A stretch of 64,000 nucleotides of DNA from Cercis canadensis (Eukaryota > Streptophyta > Magnoliopsida > Fabales > Fabaceae), in contig QAOA01001288.1 in the NCBI GenBank assembly GCA_003255065.1, positions 813,238 through 877,237 of the forward strand, given 5' to 3'. Below, in pieces: positions 33,301 through 44,264 of the stretch (position 1 is the stretch's first letter; each line of letters opens with the position of its first letter). The position numbers were made by a program, and so were the translations under genes. The notes beneath the pieces are model-generated. The model was not told where the DNA came from. It ran no database searches and saw only the letters and a program-made list of their open reading frames with translations.

Positions 33301-33666
33301 TCTAACGAAAATTTTAGTATTTGGAGCATACAATTTAACTTTTTAGAGACACTTAACACTCTTCTCCAGGCAGACAGACGTACATCAGAGACTTCTACCG
33401 TGCATAGATGCAGTTGCAGTGCAAGGAGTGCATTTCGCAAAATGTTGGAGAACATCAGAGTTGCAGCTACATAACTCCCAACAACCTGTAAAAGTGTTCA
33501 GCAAATATTACCAAAAACTTGTAATTTGAGCCCAACGCATACATTTATCAAAAATAATGGTTTAAAGCACCAGAGTATCTTGTTGCATTAGAACCCAGAA
33601 CGTATATTGAATAGGTATAGATAGTACCTGAAGTCCTCTCTTGATCAGGTCCAGTTGGAACACCGA
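30325..33666. other. Upstream region of the channel gene and 3' flank of the cpRNP gene
   Basis: This 3.3 kb separates two minus-strand genes. The right end (about 33340-33666) likely carries the 3' UTR of the ribonucleoprotein gene. The left end should hold the channel promoter and 5' UTR. ORFs in 31.0-31.9 kb are under 120 codons and resemble nothing I know. Short T and A runs occur near 32124, 32031 and 32469. No transposon ends seen. Confidence 0.45.
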
Positions 33667-34297
33667 TCAAAATGGACGCCTTGGCTTAGCATCTGCTGGT
33701 GACACCCGGATAGCTCTGCCATTCAAGTCCTACATCAAATACTTAAGAATGAGATTATGGTGGTTGAACACATGATTAAATAGAGACACTATATAAAAAT
33801 TCTACATAGGAACCAACTTGGCTGGTGGTAGTGAGACAGTATTTTGCAACAAAATACATATATTCCAGCAGACAGGCATATCTAATATACATTCACATAT
33901 TTGCCATCATTAGATGACTTACAGCCATGTATTTATTATCGTCACATCTTCAAAAAGTCAATCTAAACATCACAGATTAAATACGCATGCAAGCGTGCTT
34001 GAGCAGCCACTCACTTTCGTATAAAGGTTTAAGCTTGGCATTTAGGAGAATCAACCCATGTCTAACATCAGATACTTAAATTCATTATGCCTTAAAAATA
34101 TGCATTTATCCCATTATAACTCTAGTGAAAAAAACTATAATGAACAGCCACTTTCAAAGCCTGCATGTTGAATATAGATTATGAATGTTCATGACACACC
34201 AACAAACTTCTATCAAACAAATATTTGATGCAACTCCAATGCTGCTTCTAATCTAAAGTCCCAATCGTGTCTATCTGAATTTGAATAGTAAATTCTG

Positions 34298-34375
<78 letters not shown>

Positions 34376-35733
34376 CTACCTCCTTTACAAACTTCTGGAA
34401 CATACTAGCACAGAGCAGAAAAATAAACCAACTAAATTATTTAACATAAGCAATTTGTCCAGGGAAGGGTTTAGAGTGCTTACCACACCATTTAAGGACT
34501 CAATGGCACTGTTAACCTCTTCAGCACTACTGTAAGTCACAAATCCAAAGCCTCTTGATCTTCCACTTTCCCTGTCATAGATTACCTTCGCTTCCAAAAC
34601 CTTCCCTTGCTCACCAAACAATGACTCAAGTGCCAAGTGATCAACACCCCATGCAAGATTACCTACATGAACACGGTATCCGGTGTCTGAAACAGAACCA
34701 CCTCTGGAACCTCTAAAGGGGGAAGAATTTTCCCTCCGAGGAGGAGGAGGAGGTCCAGAATTTACTCTCAATGCCCTTCCATCTAGGTCCTGAAAATTAC
34801 CAATAAATCTTTACTTGGATGTCATGTGATAAACAAAAATGCTTAAATACAAAACACAATAAGTAAACTCAAAGAATTCCACTGGGAGTCTGGGATTTCA
34901 AACAACTACGTGTACTTCTCAAAATCGGTGTAGCTAACTTCACTTAAAGGGGGATCGAAACCAACTATCCTCTCACAAAATAGTAGCAACGTAAGTGAAG
35001 CATTAACACCAAACTACACTATCTCATCAGTAGACAGGATATCATTACTTACATAGCCATTGAATTGTTGAGCAGCGGCTTCAACTTCCTCAGCGGATGA
35101 CATTGTCACAAAACCAAATCCCCTACTTCTTCCGGTCATTTTATCATAAATTACCTGCCAAAAACCAATAACTTCAGAATATAAAGCAAATGGATAAGCT
35201 TCTCTTCAACCCTAGAAACTCATTTTCGTCAGAACAAACTAAAACCTAAGTGCAAATTCTACGAGAAACCAGCAATTTCTAAATTGGCAATCTATTTCCT
35301 CATTTCTGCTCACAGGATTAAAAAAAAAAAAAAAAAGAGTAAATTTTGCTATTAAATATACCTCAACCATCTCTACATTTCCAGCGCTTGCAAACAAATC
35401 AGCCAACTGGGCACTGTCAACGTTGAAAGGAAGATTACCCACAAAGAGCTTCAGGTCCGGGGAGTAGCTGCGTTCGTCTCCATCACTCAAGATTTCCTCT
35501 TCTTGATCGAACTCAGAAGAAAGGGTTATGTTGCGGACGAAACGAGATGACAAACTCGGACCGGCTCTGTCCAAGTGGAGAAAAGAGGCAGAAATAGATA
35601 TGGGCTTCGAATTAAGTCTCAAAGACACCGAAGAGGCATAATGGGGAGAGAACAAAGCTTGTTTCGAATACGAGAGTGATTGAGATTTGGAAGTGAGAGT
35701 AGGAAGGGCTAAAGAAGCAGCAGAGGTAGACAT
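33667..35733 (-). CDS. Chloroplast ribonucleoprotein with two RRMs (29/28 kDa cpRNP type, 4 exons)
   Basis: Nuclear-encoded plastid RNA-binding protein of the cpRNP family, which stabilises and helps edit and splice chloroplast transcripts. Coding exons on the minus strand: 35733-35362, 35154-35053, 34789-34484 and 33729-33667, giving 280 aa. Residues 1-70 are Ser/Ala-rich with few acids and read as a transit peptide. A short acidic stretch (FDQEEEILSDGDE) precedes RRM1, whose RNP2 is KLFVGNLPF (about 95-103) and RNP1 is RSRGFGFVTM (about 133). A proline- and glycine-rich linker (SGPPPPPRRE, then RGSRGGSVSD) leads to RRM2, with RNP2 RVHVGNLAW (about 197) and RNP1 RSRGFGFVTY. The protein ends with VSPADAKPRRPF. 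The layout fits CP29/CP28; CP31 and CP33 have much longer acidic regions. Exact orthology is not claimed. Confidence 0.93.
34298..34371. repeat. Poly(A) homopolymer, 74 nt, in an intron of the cpRNP gene
   Basis: An uninterrupted run of A on the plus strand, so poly(U) in the nascent minus-strand transcript. It lies about 110 nt downstream of exon 3 in transcript direction. No SINE body with A and B boxes was recognised on its left side. It may be a retroposon tail, slippage expansion or an assembly or base-calling effect. Confidence 0.95.
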
Positions 35734-36711
35734 GGTGTGGCCGCTTCAAAGGATAAGGTTTCGAAAGAGAAGAGGGTTTTATGAAGAGAGCTCTACGGTG
35801 TAAGCAATTGGATATTTATGGAAGGGAAGGCGAGAAAGGCGAGCAAGTTGATAAGGGAAGGGGCAAGGCATTTTCCTAATTTACCCTTAATTCCAAAAGA
35901 TATTTTGCCTTTCCTTTTCTTTTTTTTTGGCTGAAAGAAAATAAACCCAGAGATATTTTTCGCTAACAAACGGATAACAATGGTTGTATTTTATGGCCCA
36001 TGGTCCCATTACCATGGATGGGTTTGGATCCAACTCATCCAAGTGTCTCGCTTTTTGTCCATACTTCATTTAACTTTGCAAGTGGGCAGATATAAACTTT
36101 ACAAGTGGGCAAAATGAATTTGGTCTAGAAAATAAACATTTTTACTTGAATCATAAACTTTACAACTATCTGAATGTAAAAAACAAAAATACAAAAATCC
36201 AATCATGTTGATGCTTCAATCTAAAAATATTGTGTTTTGAGTCAATGATTTATGAGTTATTTTTTTTAGGTATTATAAAAAAATTTGTAGAAAATTTCTA
36301 GATTTTTTAAATAATGTATATTTATTAATAAATTTTCAAATATTATTTTGGGATTGAGGATTTAAAAATGTCTTAATATTCTTTATCAATCTTTATAGAG
36401 TAATCATATTTTTTCATTTACTACTAACCACACTTTAGGAACTGTGTTTTATAAATGACCGAGTATTTTCTTATCGTTTAACGTCTAGATAAGCAACTGA
36501 CAGAAATTATCGCCATTCAGCTGCAAAATTCTTCAACTCGATAAACCAGAAAAGCAAAATCAAATTTGTGAGACAGGAAAGATGTATTTTTATCTTATTA
36601 ATATTTTCTTCTTATTGCTTCCGCAAGTAATTGAAAAGAATATTTGGTGGGTGTAAAAGAAATGGAAATTAATAAGAATATGAGGGCCTGGATTATATAC
36701 AACAAAATGCC
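35734..36711. promoter_or_regulatory. Upstream region of the cpRNP gene and 3' flank of the synaptotagmin gene
   Basis: About 1 kb between two same-strand genes. The 100-150 bases just upstream of the cpRNP start are purine-rich on the plus strand, hence CT-rich in the transcript sense, typical of a plant 5' UTR. The remainder is AT-rich and probably holds the synaptotagmin 3' UTR. No individual promoter element is assigned. Confidence 0.4.
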
Positions 36712-39700
36712 TCAAATGACCTTCCACCGTATGTCAACATGTATGATCCCTTCTCTTGAATTGATCATATCGTACCTGTCATTGATGCGTCCATTGTGAA
36801 CTACGTCTATAAGATTGATATCCACATAACCCAGTGACTCCTACAAAAACAGTCAATAAATTCAGAAACTGTAGTTTAACAGAGAACAGAGAAGACAAAC
36901 TAGAATAGTAACAGCGTAAGCATTCTAATCCCTAACCTTTGGTCTAAAACTAAACCCTGCCCGCTTGCTAATGACTTCAATATGAATCTTCTCCTTTAAA
37001 GGAGTCTCATCTAGCAAAAATTGGAACTCTTCATTCCAACAGGGATTTCTGGTTTTCTTCATCAGCTACAAAAAGGCACACAAAAACCATAGAATGGACC
37101 AAATTCAGTCACAAAAGGTCAGATAATTATATGAGTTCAAATATTTGTTCAAACTCAAATTTTATAACCTTAGTTCTCCTCATTTCTCCTTTATAATTGA
37201 TAAGAGCATATGGGTTGTTATGATGTTTCCCCTCAACATCCACTGCTCTTTTGATAGTAACCGTAAGAAAACCAGCACCATGCCCAGACCCATCTTCACC
37301 CCCATTTCCCTTCGCTGCATATCCATCCAAAGGCCCACTAAATTGTTCATCAATGTCCCTGAAAGGTTTAAATGTTAACTTCACCACGAGTTGCCCCCTC
37401 CACTTTCTGTTATGATCATGAGGATTTGTGTTCTTGACTAGATTAAGAGTAAAGTCTTTGGTCTCATGTGGAGTAAGCAATCTCAAGGGAACTACTTGCA
37501 TTCCCAAGTTGTCATGCTTCCCAACCTGCATCAAGAAAGCAAAATTCCAACTGATATTAATTCTAGTAGATTACAGAAGAAGAAAAAATAAAATTGTGAA
37601 GAATTCCGTAAATAATCCTTAGTTTTATTTTTCTTAATTGCAGTATGATTGAGTTCACTTTATATGTATATGTAATATTTGATCTCAAAAAAAAGAAAGA
37701 AAGATTTTTAAGTTGATGATAATAGAAGGGAGAGAGAAAATAATGAACCTTTTCCCAATCATATACATGTAGCTGAAGAACCTGAGATTCAAGTTCCTTG
37801 ACCATAAACTTGAAGTCTTCATTCCACTCTGGGTTTAGGTTCTTCATCTTTATAGAAGTCCTCTTCGCTGGGAGCCCGTCCCCACTTATGCTGAGTTTGA
37901 CATAGGGATCCGAAGTTCCTAACAAGTCCTTTTTTAAGAGTTTGAGTGCCCTCACTATCTTCACATGTAATATGCCAACAGGCCTCTTTCTAGCCCCTCT
38001 GCAATAAATAAAGATAACTCCCTCACCAAAATGAAGGAATTAAAAATACCCAAGTCTAGATACTTATCAGCCACCCTCGACATATTTCTATGTTTATGAA
38101 TTTTGTATCACTTTTTAACATTTCATACAAAACCCCCATGTATGCTACATACTGCTACTGCTACTTAAAATACTTACACTGAACCATCAAGGACTGGTAC
38201 TTCAAAAGCTTGGGGCCACATATAAAAGCTTGCAACTTGCTTTTCAATGGTTTCCTGTTAGTAACAGAAAGACTCTTATTAAGTACTACCTACAAGTTTT
38301 GGGAAATCAAAAGTTCAATATTACAATATTTATTTCATGCACCTGATTTATACTTGCAGAAAGAAAATTTCAAGCATTGTTCCATATCGATACCAGCCCA
38401 AACAAAAAGAAGCAGAATATTGAAAATTACTTGTCTGAAACCATAACGAAAGGTTCTATCTTAAGATGATGGCTGATTGTCTTGGGAACGGGATGATTTA
38501 AATTCAAAAAGGAAGGTGGGGTTAGTAGGAAAGGCCACAAAAAATGAGCTGTTGAATTAAATCATCATATATTTTTGTGATACCTTCTATATACCTGCCT
38601 TGGCCTAACACATCACTAGAAATTCTGCATTGGCAAATTGGTAATAAACATCATTTATTGGAATGCATAAACTAGAGAAAATGACATTGACTTCGAAAAT
38701 TAAAAAGTTCAAGGTTCATCTTCATGCATGGATTTTATGCAGGTCCATGAAGAGAGATAGGGAAACCACCTGAACATAATGATAGAAACCAGGGATTGAC
38801 ATAATGTCCCGTCCCAGTAACTTTAGCCCAAAGTCCACATGTGGCTGCAGCCATTCCAAAATACATGAGAACCGTGAAGCTGACAAATCAGACTCACCAA
38901 CTAAGCCTACTGTATCTTTTTCTTTTAGCTCTTTCAAAATTTCCTCCATTTACCTTCTCCATCAACGACGCAGCTATACTTCCAAAACAAGGGAATGTCG
39001 GCAAAAGAGGCCTTAAAGTTATTCGGGGTGCTGCAAATATTTGTAGATCCACCAGCTGAGAATAAATATAAATAAACTTGGTTAAAAGTAAGTTCAAAAT
39101 AACCTTAAACAAACAGGTATTTGTAACCAATAATGTAGTTATGATATAAACTAATTCCAATTTGAAAACATATGTATGAAAATGATGAATGATGTAATCA
39201 GCCACTAGTCGGTGAGATATTTATTTTTCAAGAAGTTGACTTATGTGGAGTTTATAGGAAGAAAAGAACAAGGGGATGCCTTAAATATGTTATTAAATTA
39301 AGTAGACAAAAAGTCATTTTCCCCCTAATTTTAAGTTCCCCAAGATCCTCTCAAATCGTGGAGAACATATCCTCTGAAAACTGTTCTGACCTGTATTGTA
39401 ATTGGAAGATACATCAAATTCAACACCAGAGTTATGTTGGGATTTCCAGCCCATCTAACCGCAGGCTCAAATACTAGTTCATTTTCATTAGTTTCTTGCA
39501 CTTTGATACCTGCCATTGTGATGAATAAGATCCCAAAAATGACATAAAAAAATTCAAAATAAGTAAAAAGCCAATGGTTCTAGGACTAGCATTCTACCAT
39601 GGATTACTGGTGGTAGAGTTCCAAGAGTCAGACCCTTAAACTCTATAGACTTTATCTTGAACTTGCCAATGTAGTCTGAAATGATGAACTCTGTGGTGCT

Positions 39701-40880
39701 TCTTATAACATTGCATATTGCCTGTAGAAGAAGTCTACTCTCGCAATAAGCAATTAATTATTGATTACTACATTACCCGAAAGAAATGTCAACTCTTACA
39801 ATTAATCCTACAGTTCTCAAGTTGTACTCTGAACTTAGAGGGAGGAAAAAAGTAAACGAATAGATGATTATCGTCTTCAATAAAAATAACCTTATCGAGA
39901 TATGGCCACATATCTGATATGAACTTGTTCAACCAATCAATCTGCACCATCATACAGATGAAAACATCTGTAGCAATGAGAAATTTAAGAGAAAAAGAAA
40001 AGCGAACATATATGCAAGTAAACTATAGAAAGAAGCTCCATGCGTACTCGATCATAATCAGGACTCTTCATCCAAAGAGGTACATAAGGCAGAAGATCAA
40101 TCACAGAGCCCGTATCCAACTCATGAAGATTTTTATTAGCTGGTTCCTGCAAAATTGAGTTCTTTGACATTTACCTTCTGAACAATGCTAACAAAGATAA
40201 CTTTTTAACATTAACCAATGCAGGGGAAATGACTTTCTGTTGTCTGGAATTTCTTACAAACATGTAACCAACTCTTTTCTTATCCTTTCTGTTTAAAAAC
40301 AAACTCTATATCAAAAGTAAACAAGTAATTCCTGCTTTTTTGGAGAATCAAAAGTGAATGCTTTTTTAGTAGAACTGCTATAAAGAATCTCCACCCTCAC
40401 CAGTCCACGTAAGAAACCAGAAGAATATGTTTTATCGAAACCACATTTAGAATTAATGTGTAGTCAATGCAATTAAGAAAGCATTGTTGGTATCAACCAC
40501 TTAGAAAGCTGACCCTCAGGCATAACAAGTGAGTGTCAAATGCAGCATGATTATCTGACGCTCTTGATATTTATTCAAGAAGAAAACAACATACAGTTAT
40601 AATAAGAATTCATTGTTGATCATCTTAATTTGGATATTCATATCATCAAACATATCATAAACACAGCCAAATATAAAAAGGACTACGTGGGAGTTAGCAT
40701 CAAAGAGAAATGTGATGAATGCAGAAAAACATCCAGAACTACTAAAAAGGGAGAAAAAAAAGAAGTTACCTTAATATCTCGAGGCTCAAAGAATAGGACA
40801 AGAAGAAAACCCACGATTATACCGATTGGAATTCCAATTCCAAACCCTATGATTCCGAGTAAAGTAGAAAAGAATGGCAT
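36712..40880 (-). CDS. Plant synaptotagmin (SYT, extended-synaptotagmin type; 12 exons)
   Basis: Plant SYTs tether the ER to the plasma membrane and move lipids at contact sites. Coding exons on the minus strand: 40880-40770, 40146-40048, 39941-39891, 39721-39598, 39509-39391, 39055-38954, 38844-38770, 38254-38178, 37998-37749, 37525-37169, 37065-36937 and 36840-36712. They sum to 1623 nt, giving 540 aa, the usual length (Arabidopsis SYT1 is 541). An N-terminal membrane anchor (about 4-31, LLGIIGFGIGIPIGIIVGF) is followed by an SMP lipid-transfer domain (about 66-245), C2A (about 258-375) and C2B (about 420-520). In C2A the acidic calcium ligands are visible: D277, D283 (TSDPYVKL), D333 (YDWEK) and D341. 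In C2B the matching DPY reads NPY (N440), so calcium binding there is doubtful. Wording such as ISDYIGKFKIKSIEF sits closest to SYT3, but I do not assign orthology. Confidence 0.94.
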
Positions 40881-41489
40881 TTTCTCTGAACCAAAACAGG
40901 CATTGAGTGACAAAAGAGATAATGTACTAATAATATAGCGAAACAAATGTATCAAGAACCCATAAGATTAAGTAAAGCAAAGAAAAAGTCACAGGAATGT
41001 AACGCGTTGAGCTGGATGGAAAACGACCAAAACAGAATTTCGTTGAATACAATACATGTGTCAAGTCATATTGTAAAATTATTATTAATCAATAATTATC
41101 AAATTACAAATCTTTGCAAGAAAAAAAGTCAAATAAAATTATTAATATTAAGGACAATCCTTTACTTACAAACTGAATTTGAATACAAAATTCATAAACT
41201 TTCGAGACAATTNTCATAAACTTTCAAGACAATTTTAATACCAGTGGTGAAATCTCAATATAATTGTTAACCAATATGCCCTGCTGGATCACCCGGCCGT
41301 GGAGCATTTTAATTTGGCGGCAGGGTAGGGGGTTGATGTCGATTGTTGATGATGTGAGTGTGACGAGAAGGACTAGGATAGCAGAATCTGCTTGGAAAAT
41401 CGATCACGTATTCACGATGATGTGATAAATTTTAGAGGATCTAAAACTTTGTTTTAGGGTGAGTATTATATATATATATTTTTTTATAT
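40881..41489. promoter_or_regulatory. Upstream region of the synaptotagmin gene
   Basis: Presumed 5' UTR and promoter of the minus-strand synaptotagmin gene. A single N at 41213 is flanked by a short direct copy of about 21 bp (TCATAAACTTTCRAGACAATT). No defined promoter element is assigned. Confidence 0.4.
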
Positions 41490-41832
41490 TATTCTCTTAT
41501 GTTATACTTATTCTCCACCGATCTAATAAGAATTACAGTGAAATTTTGGTGTCATTGCAAAAGTTTCAAAAAATAGAGTTGCCTAATATATGTCAAGATA
41601 CACAGTTCTTTATAAAATGTAATAACGGCACAATATAGAAAAATGTGCTAAAAAATAATTTTTGGCATGTTTTCTTATATCGTAACGTTCTTACATTTTA
41701 TAAAAATAAAAAATATGTGTTCTGACACATACTAAGTGACTTAGTTTTTAAGACCTTCGCAATAACACCAAAATCACATTGCAAGTTTTACTGTGTCTCA
41801 CCCAATTGAGGAGAATATAGTATAAGATAGTA
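41490..41832. mobile_element. MITE with long degenerate terminal inverted repeats
   Basis: The two halves are imperfect inverted copies. The left arm holds TTATTCTCC, then TTTTGGTGTCATTGC, then TATGTCAAGATACACA and TATAAAATGTAATAACG. The reverse complement of the right arm holds ATATTCTCC, then TTTTGGTGTTATTGC, then TATGTGTCAGAACACA and TATAAAATGTAAGAACG. The arms are about 140-150 bp and have drifted, which suggests an old insertion. There is no coding capacity. The exact ends and the target duplication are not clear, so the superfamily is unassigned. Confidence 0.7.
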
Positions 41833-41919
41833 GCATACAGGGATGGTAGCTTAGCCATCATCTTGTTTTACATACATAGTTAAATGTCAACCATATGAGG
41901 TGGTAGAATTTTAATAATT

Positions 41920-42131
41920 GGAGGTTTTTTAGATACTTTTGGTATTTATGTAGTATGTCATATCACATGATGATAGAAAATGTGTGAATGACATGTGTAC
42001 AAGTCAACTGTTTTTAAGTTTGTTTGAGAAAATAAGATAAATTATATTTATATCCAATAAAATATGAAAATTATATATGTTTGTCACGTCAGTATAGTAT
42101 GACATACTTATATAGTATCATAGAATCCCTG
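41920..42131 (+). mobile_element. Mutator-like MITE, family A, copy 1
   Basis: Starts GGAGGTTTTTTAGATACTTT and ends AGTATCATAGAATCCCTG. Near the ends the inner motif GTAGTATGTCATA is mirrored by TAGTATGACATAC. The flanks TTAATAATT (left) and TCAATAATT (right) match at 8 of 9 positions, the 9-bp duplication size of Mutator-type elements. It is non-coding, about 212 bp, and shares the internal block CTGTTTTTAAGTTTGTTTG with copy 2. Confidence 0.8.
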
Positions 42132-42686
42132 TCAATAATTATATAAGAATTTATTTAAATAAAATTTAAATTATACTAATTATAACATTAATAATATGTA
42201 AATAGCATACCTCTTGAAAAAATAATTGCATTAACATTTAAGCGTAATTATTTTTTAACAAAGCAAAAATTGTAACATACTTATATACCAAAAAATAATA
42301 ATTTGTAACGTACTTCTTTCTTTATACTTTTATAGTGTCCTGTATTTCAATACGCCTGAATTTTCTTTGCTAACTAATCCCGTTAGCAAACTCATGTTTG
42401 TAACTGACTGCTTCAAAATTTTCAAATATGACTCCTTTCTCTTTTAACAATGTTGAAGGAGGACGATTTCTTAGATCTCTTGAGAGTATTTCGGGCTCCT
42501 TTTATTTAACATCATCAATTAGATAACCTAAGAAAAAAAAAGTATGCATGGCAAACAAATAACTAGACACTTTTCGTTGATAATTTATGAATTATTAAAT
42601 TTTCTCCAAGTAAATAATACATAATTAATTTATAATATAATTAAATACTTCTATATTAGTCACAATTTTAATTTCGTTTAAATATA

Positions 42687-42891
42687 GGAGGTTTCTTATA
42701 TACTTTTAGTATTTATGTAGTATGTCATACTATATAAAAATAACCAATAAATAAATGACATATATACAAATTAACTATTTTTAAGTTTGTTTAAAAAATT
42801 AAATAAATCATATTTTATATATAATAAAATATAAAAATTAACTATTTTTAAGTACAGTATGACATACTTACGTAGTATCATAGAATTCCCG
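42687..42891 (+). mobile_element. Mutator-like MITE, family A, copy 2
   Basis: The cleanest member at 205 bp. It starts GGAGGTTTCTTATATACTTT, ends GTATCATAGAATTCCCG and is flanked on both sides by the exact 9-bp duplication TTAAATATA. Subterminal GTATGTCATACT and AGTATGACATAC are exact inverses. No coding capacity; internal sequence is AT-rich. Confidence 0.88.
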
Positions 42892-42951
42892 TTAAATATA
42901 ACCCTTTGATTTATAATATGGCTCTTCTACTTGGTGTGATACCTCCGTATC

Positions 42952-43850
42952 TAGGGATGACAATTGGACTCGAATTTAATGGCCCCTGTAATTTTGTAGG
43001 CATGATGCAGGGTGTATGAGACAAATTAAACGGGGACGTGGTTATGGAAATTTTAATGGGGCTTTTGATAAGGTCGGGCCCATGATAGAGATGGGGAATA
43101 TATATATATGTTTTAATTTTATTGTTCTAATTCTAATAGATTGGAGGCATCTATTATTATTTAGAGATTATTTATATTTGTAGATACCCGGTATTTTAGT
43201 CCATAAGTCATTAGGCCCATTCGTCGTAAGGCCCATATCTTCCAAATGTTCATGACCTTTAAACTCCCAAACTCCCTTATAAATACTCTCTGCATGACAG
43301 GTATAGGGACTTTTTGATCTCACATCAATAGATACATTCTGATACCTCGGACATCACTAACTTAAGCATCGGAGCTCGGATATAAGTCCCGACTTTGACT
43401 TCTTATTATTTGCAGGGAGCATACCATCAATCATTTATTTTTATACCAAATCAGACATCGTCAATATTATTGTTGTTGCTTAAAAAAATACATAAAATAT
43501 TAATGATGACGTTTGTTTGAGAATTATTTGTATTACCTTATTTCAATGTTATAATCTTAAATTTGAATTTCACTTAGTAATACGAGTTTGCTTGAATTTA
43601 ATTTTGTTAAAAAAAAAGTTGTATGTATATATATACAGGTCAACGGAGTTAATGGACATGCAACGGGAACAAAACAAGTAGTTATTGATCGGGGCGGGGC
43701 AGTGATAACCCGCCCCGTTGCCATTCCTACTCAGCTACCCGTTCTAGCGAAGTGGGATCCAGTTTAAAAGTTTCCGACGGAGACAAATACAATAATAGAG
43801 ATAAAATCTTGTAATACAAGGTTCGGACAAGGAGCCCATTGCCACTCCTA
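42952..43850. mobile_element. hAT-like composite remnant containing a solo LTR
   Basis: Left end TAGGGATGACAATTGG. Two candidate right ends lie at 43729 (TTGCCATTCCTA) and 43850 (TTGCCACTCCTA), whose inverses TAGGAATGGCAA and TAGGAGTGGCAA match the left end at 10 and 9 of 12 positions. Subterminal GC-rich GGGGCGGGGC and CCCGCCCCG blocks near 43690-43717 are typical of non-autonomous plant hAT elements. No transposase is present and I found no 8-bp target duplication, so this is an old or composite insertion. A solo LTR sits inside at 43179-43463. Confidence 0.55.
43179..43463 (+). mobile_element. Solo LTR of an LTR retrotransposon, probably gypsy-type
   Basis: A 285-bp unit beginning TGTAGATACCCGG and ending in CA, flanked on both sides by the 5-bp duplication ATATT (43174-43178 and 43464-43468). 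It contains a TATA-like CCTTATAAATACTC and, further on, CTAACTTAAGCATCGGAG, wording seen in the R-U5 part of many plant gypsy LTRs. No gag-pol interior or second LTR is present, so it is a fossil left by LTR-LTR recombination. It lies within the hAT-like remnant, so it is younger than that insertion; no numerical age can be given for a solo LTR. Confidence 0.72.
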
Positions 43851-44157
43851 ATACAGATCATAAAAACAATTAAGGAGGCCCAAAACAAGGTCGGATATGT
43901 GCCACTACTTCAAAGAAAAATCCAAATACATACTGTAGTGTTTTGTTTTTTGGGGGGTTGTTTGGGAGGGGTAGAGTGTAGTTCCTCAATTAGAGAATAA
44001 AATAATCCAAGTCAATTATACATGTTGGATAAGACATGTCTTCCAATCATGTCAGTGGAACTTGTATCACATGTTGTACCACTGAACCCTATTTTGCTTC
44101 CAACTTGTCAAAAGACTGGACCCTACAACTAGCTATTTAATTTTTATGTAAGTTATT
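43851..44157. other. Unassigned sequence between transposon remnants
   Basis: Includes a short T and G rich tract near 43936-43970. No gene or element end recognised, apart from the left 9-bp duplication of the next MITE at 44149-44157. Confidence 0.4.
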
Positions 44158-44255
44158 CGGGGATTTTATAATACTATATGAGTATATCATATTACATTAA
44201 TGTGATAAATATACATAATTNCTACATAAATACTAAAAATATCTTAGAAACCTCC
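44158..44255 (-). mobile_element. Mutator-like MITE, family A, copy 3 (interior lost at an N)
   Basis: The reverse orientation of copies 1 and 2. It starts CGGGGATTTTATAATACTAT and ends AAATATCTTAGAAACCTCC. Both flanks carry the exact 9-bp duplication TAAGTTATT (44149-44157 and 44256-44264). A single N at 44221 stands where roughly 100 bp of the usual interior should be, so the assembly probably omits the middle. Confidence 0.85.
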
Positions 44256-44264
44256 TAAGTTATT

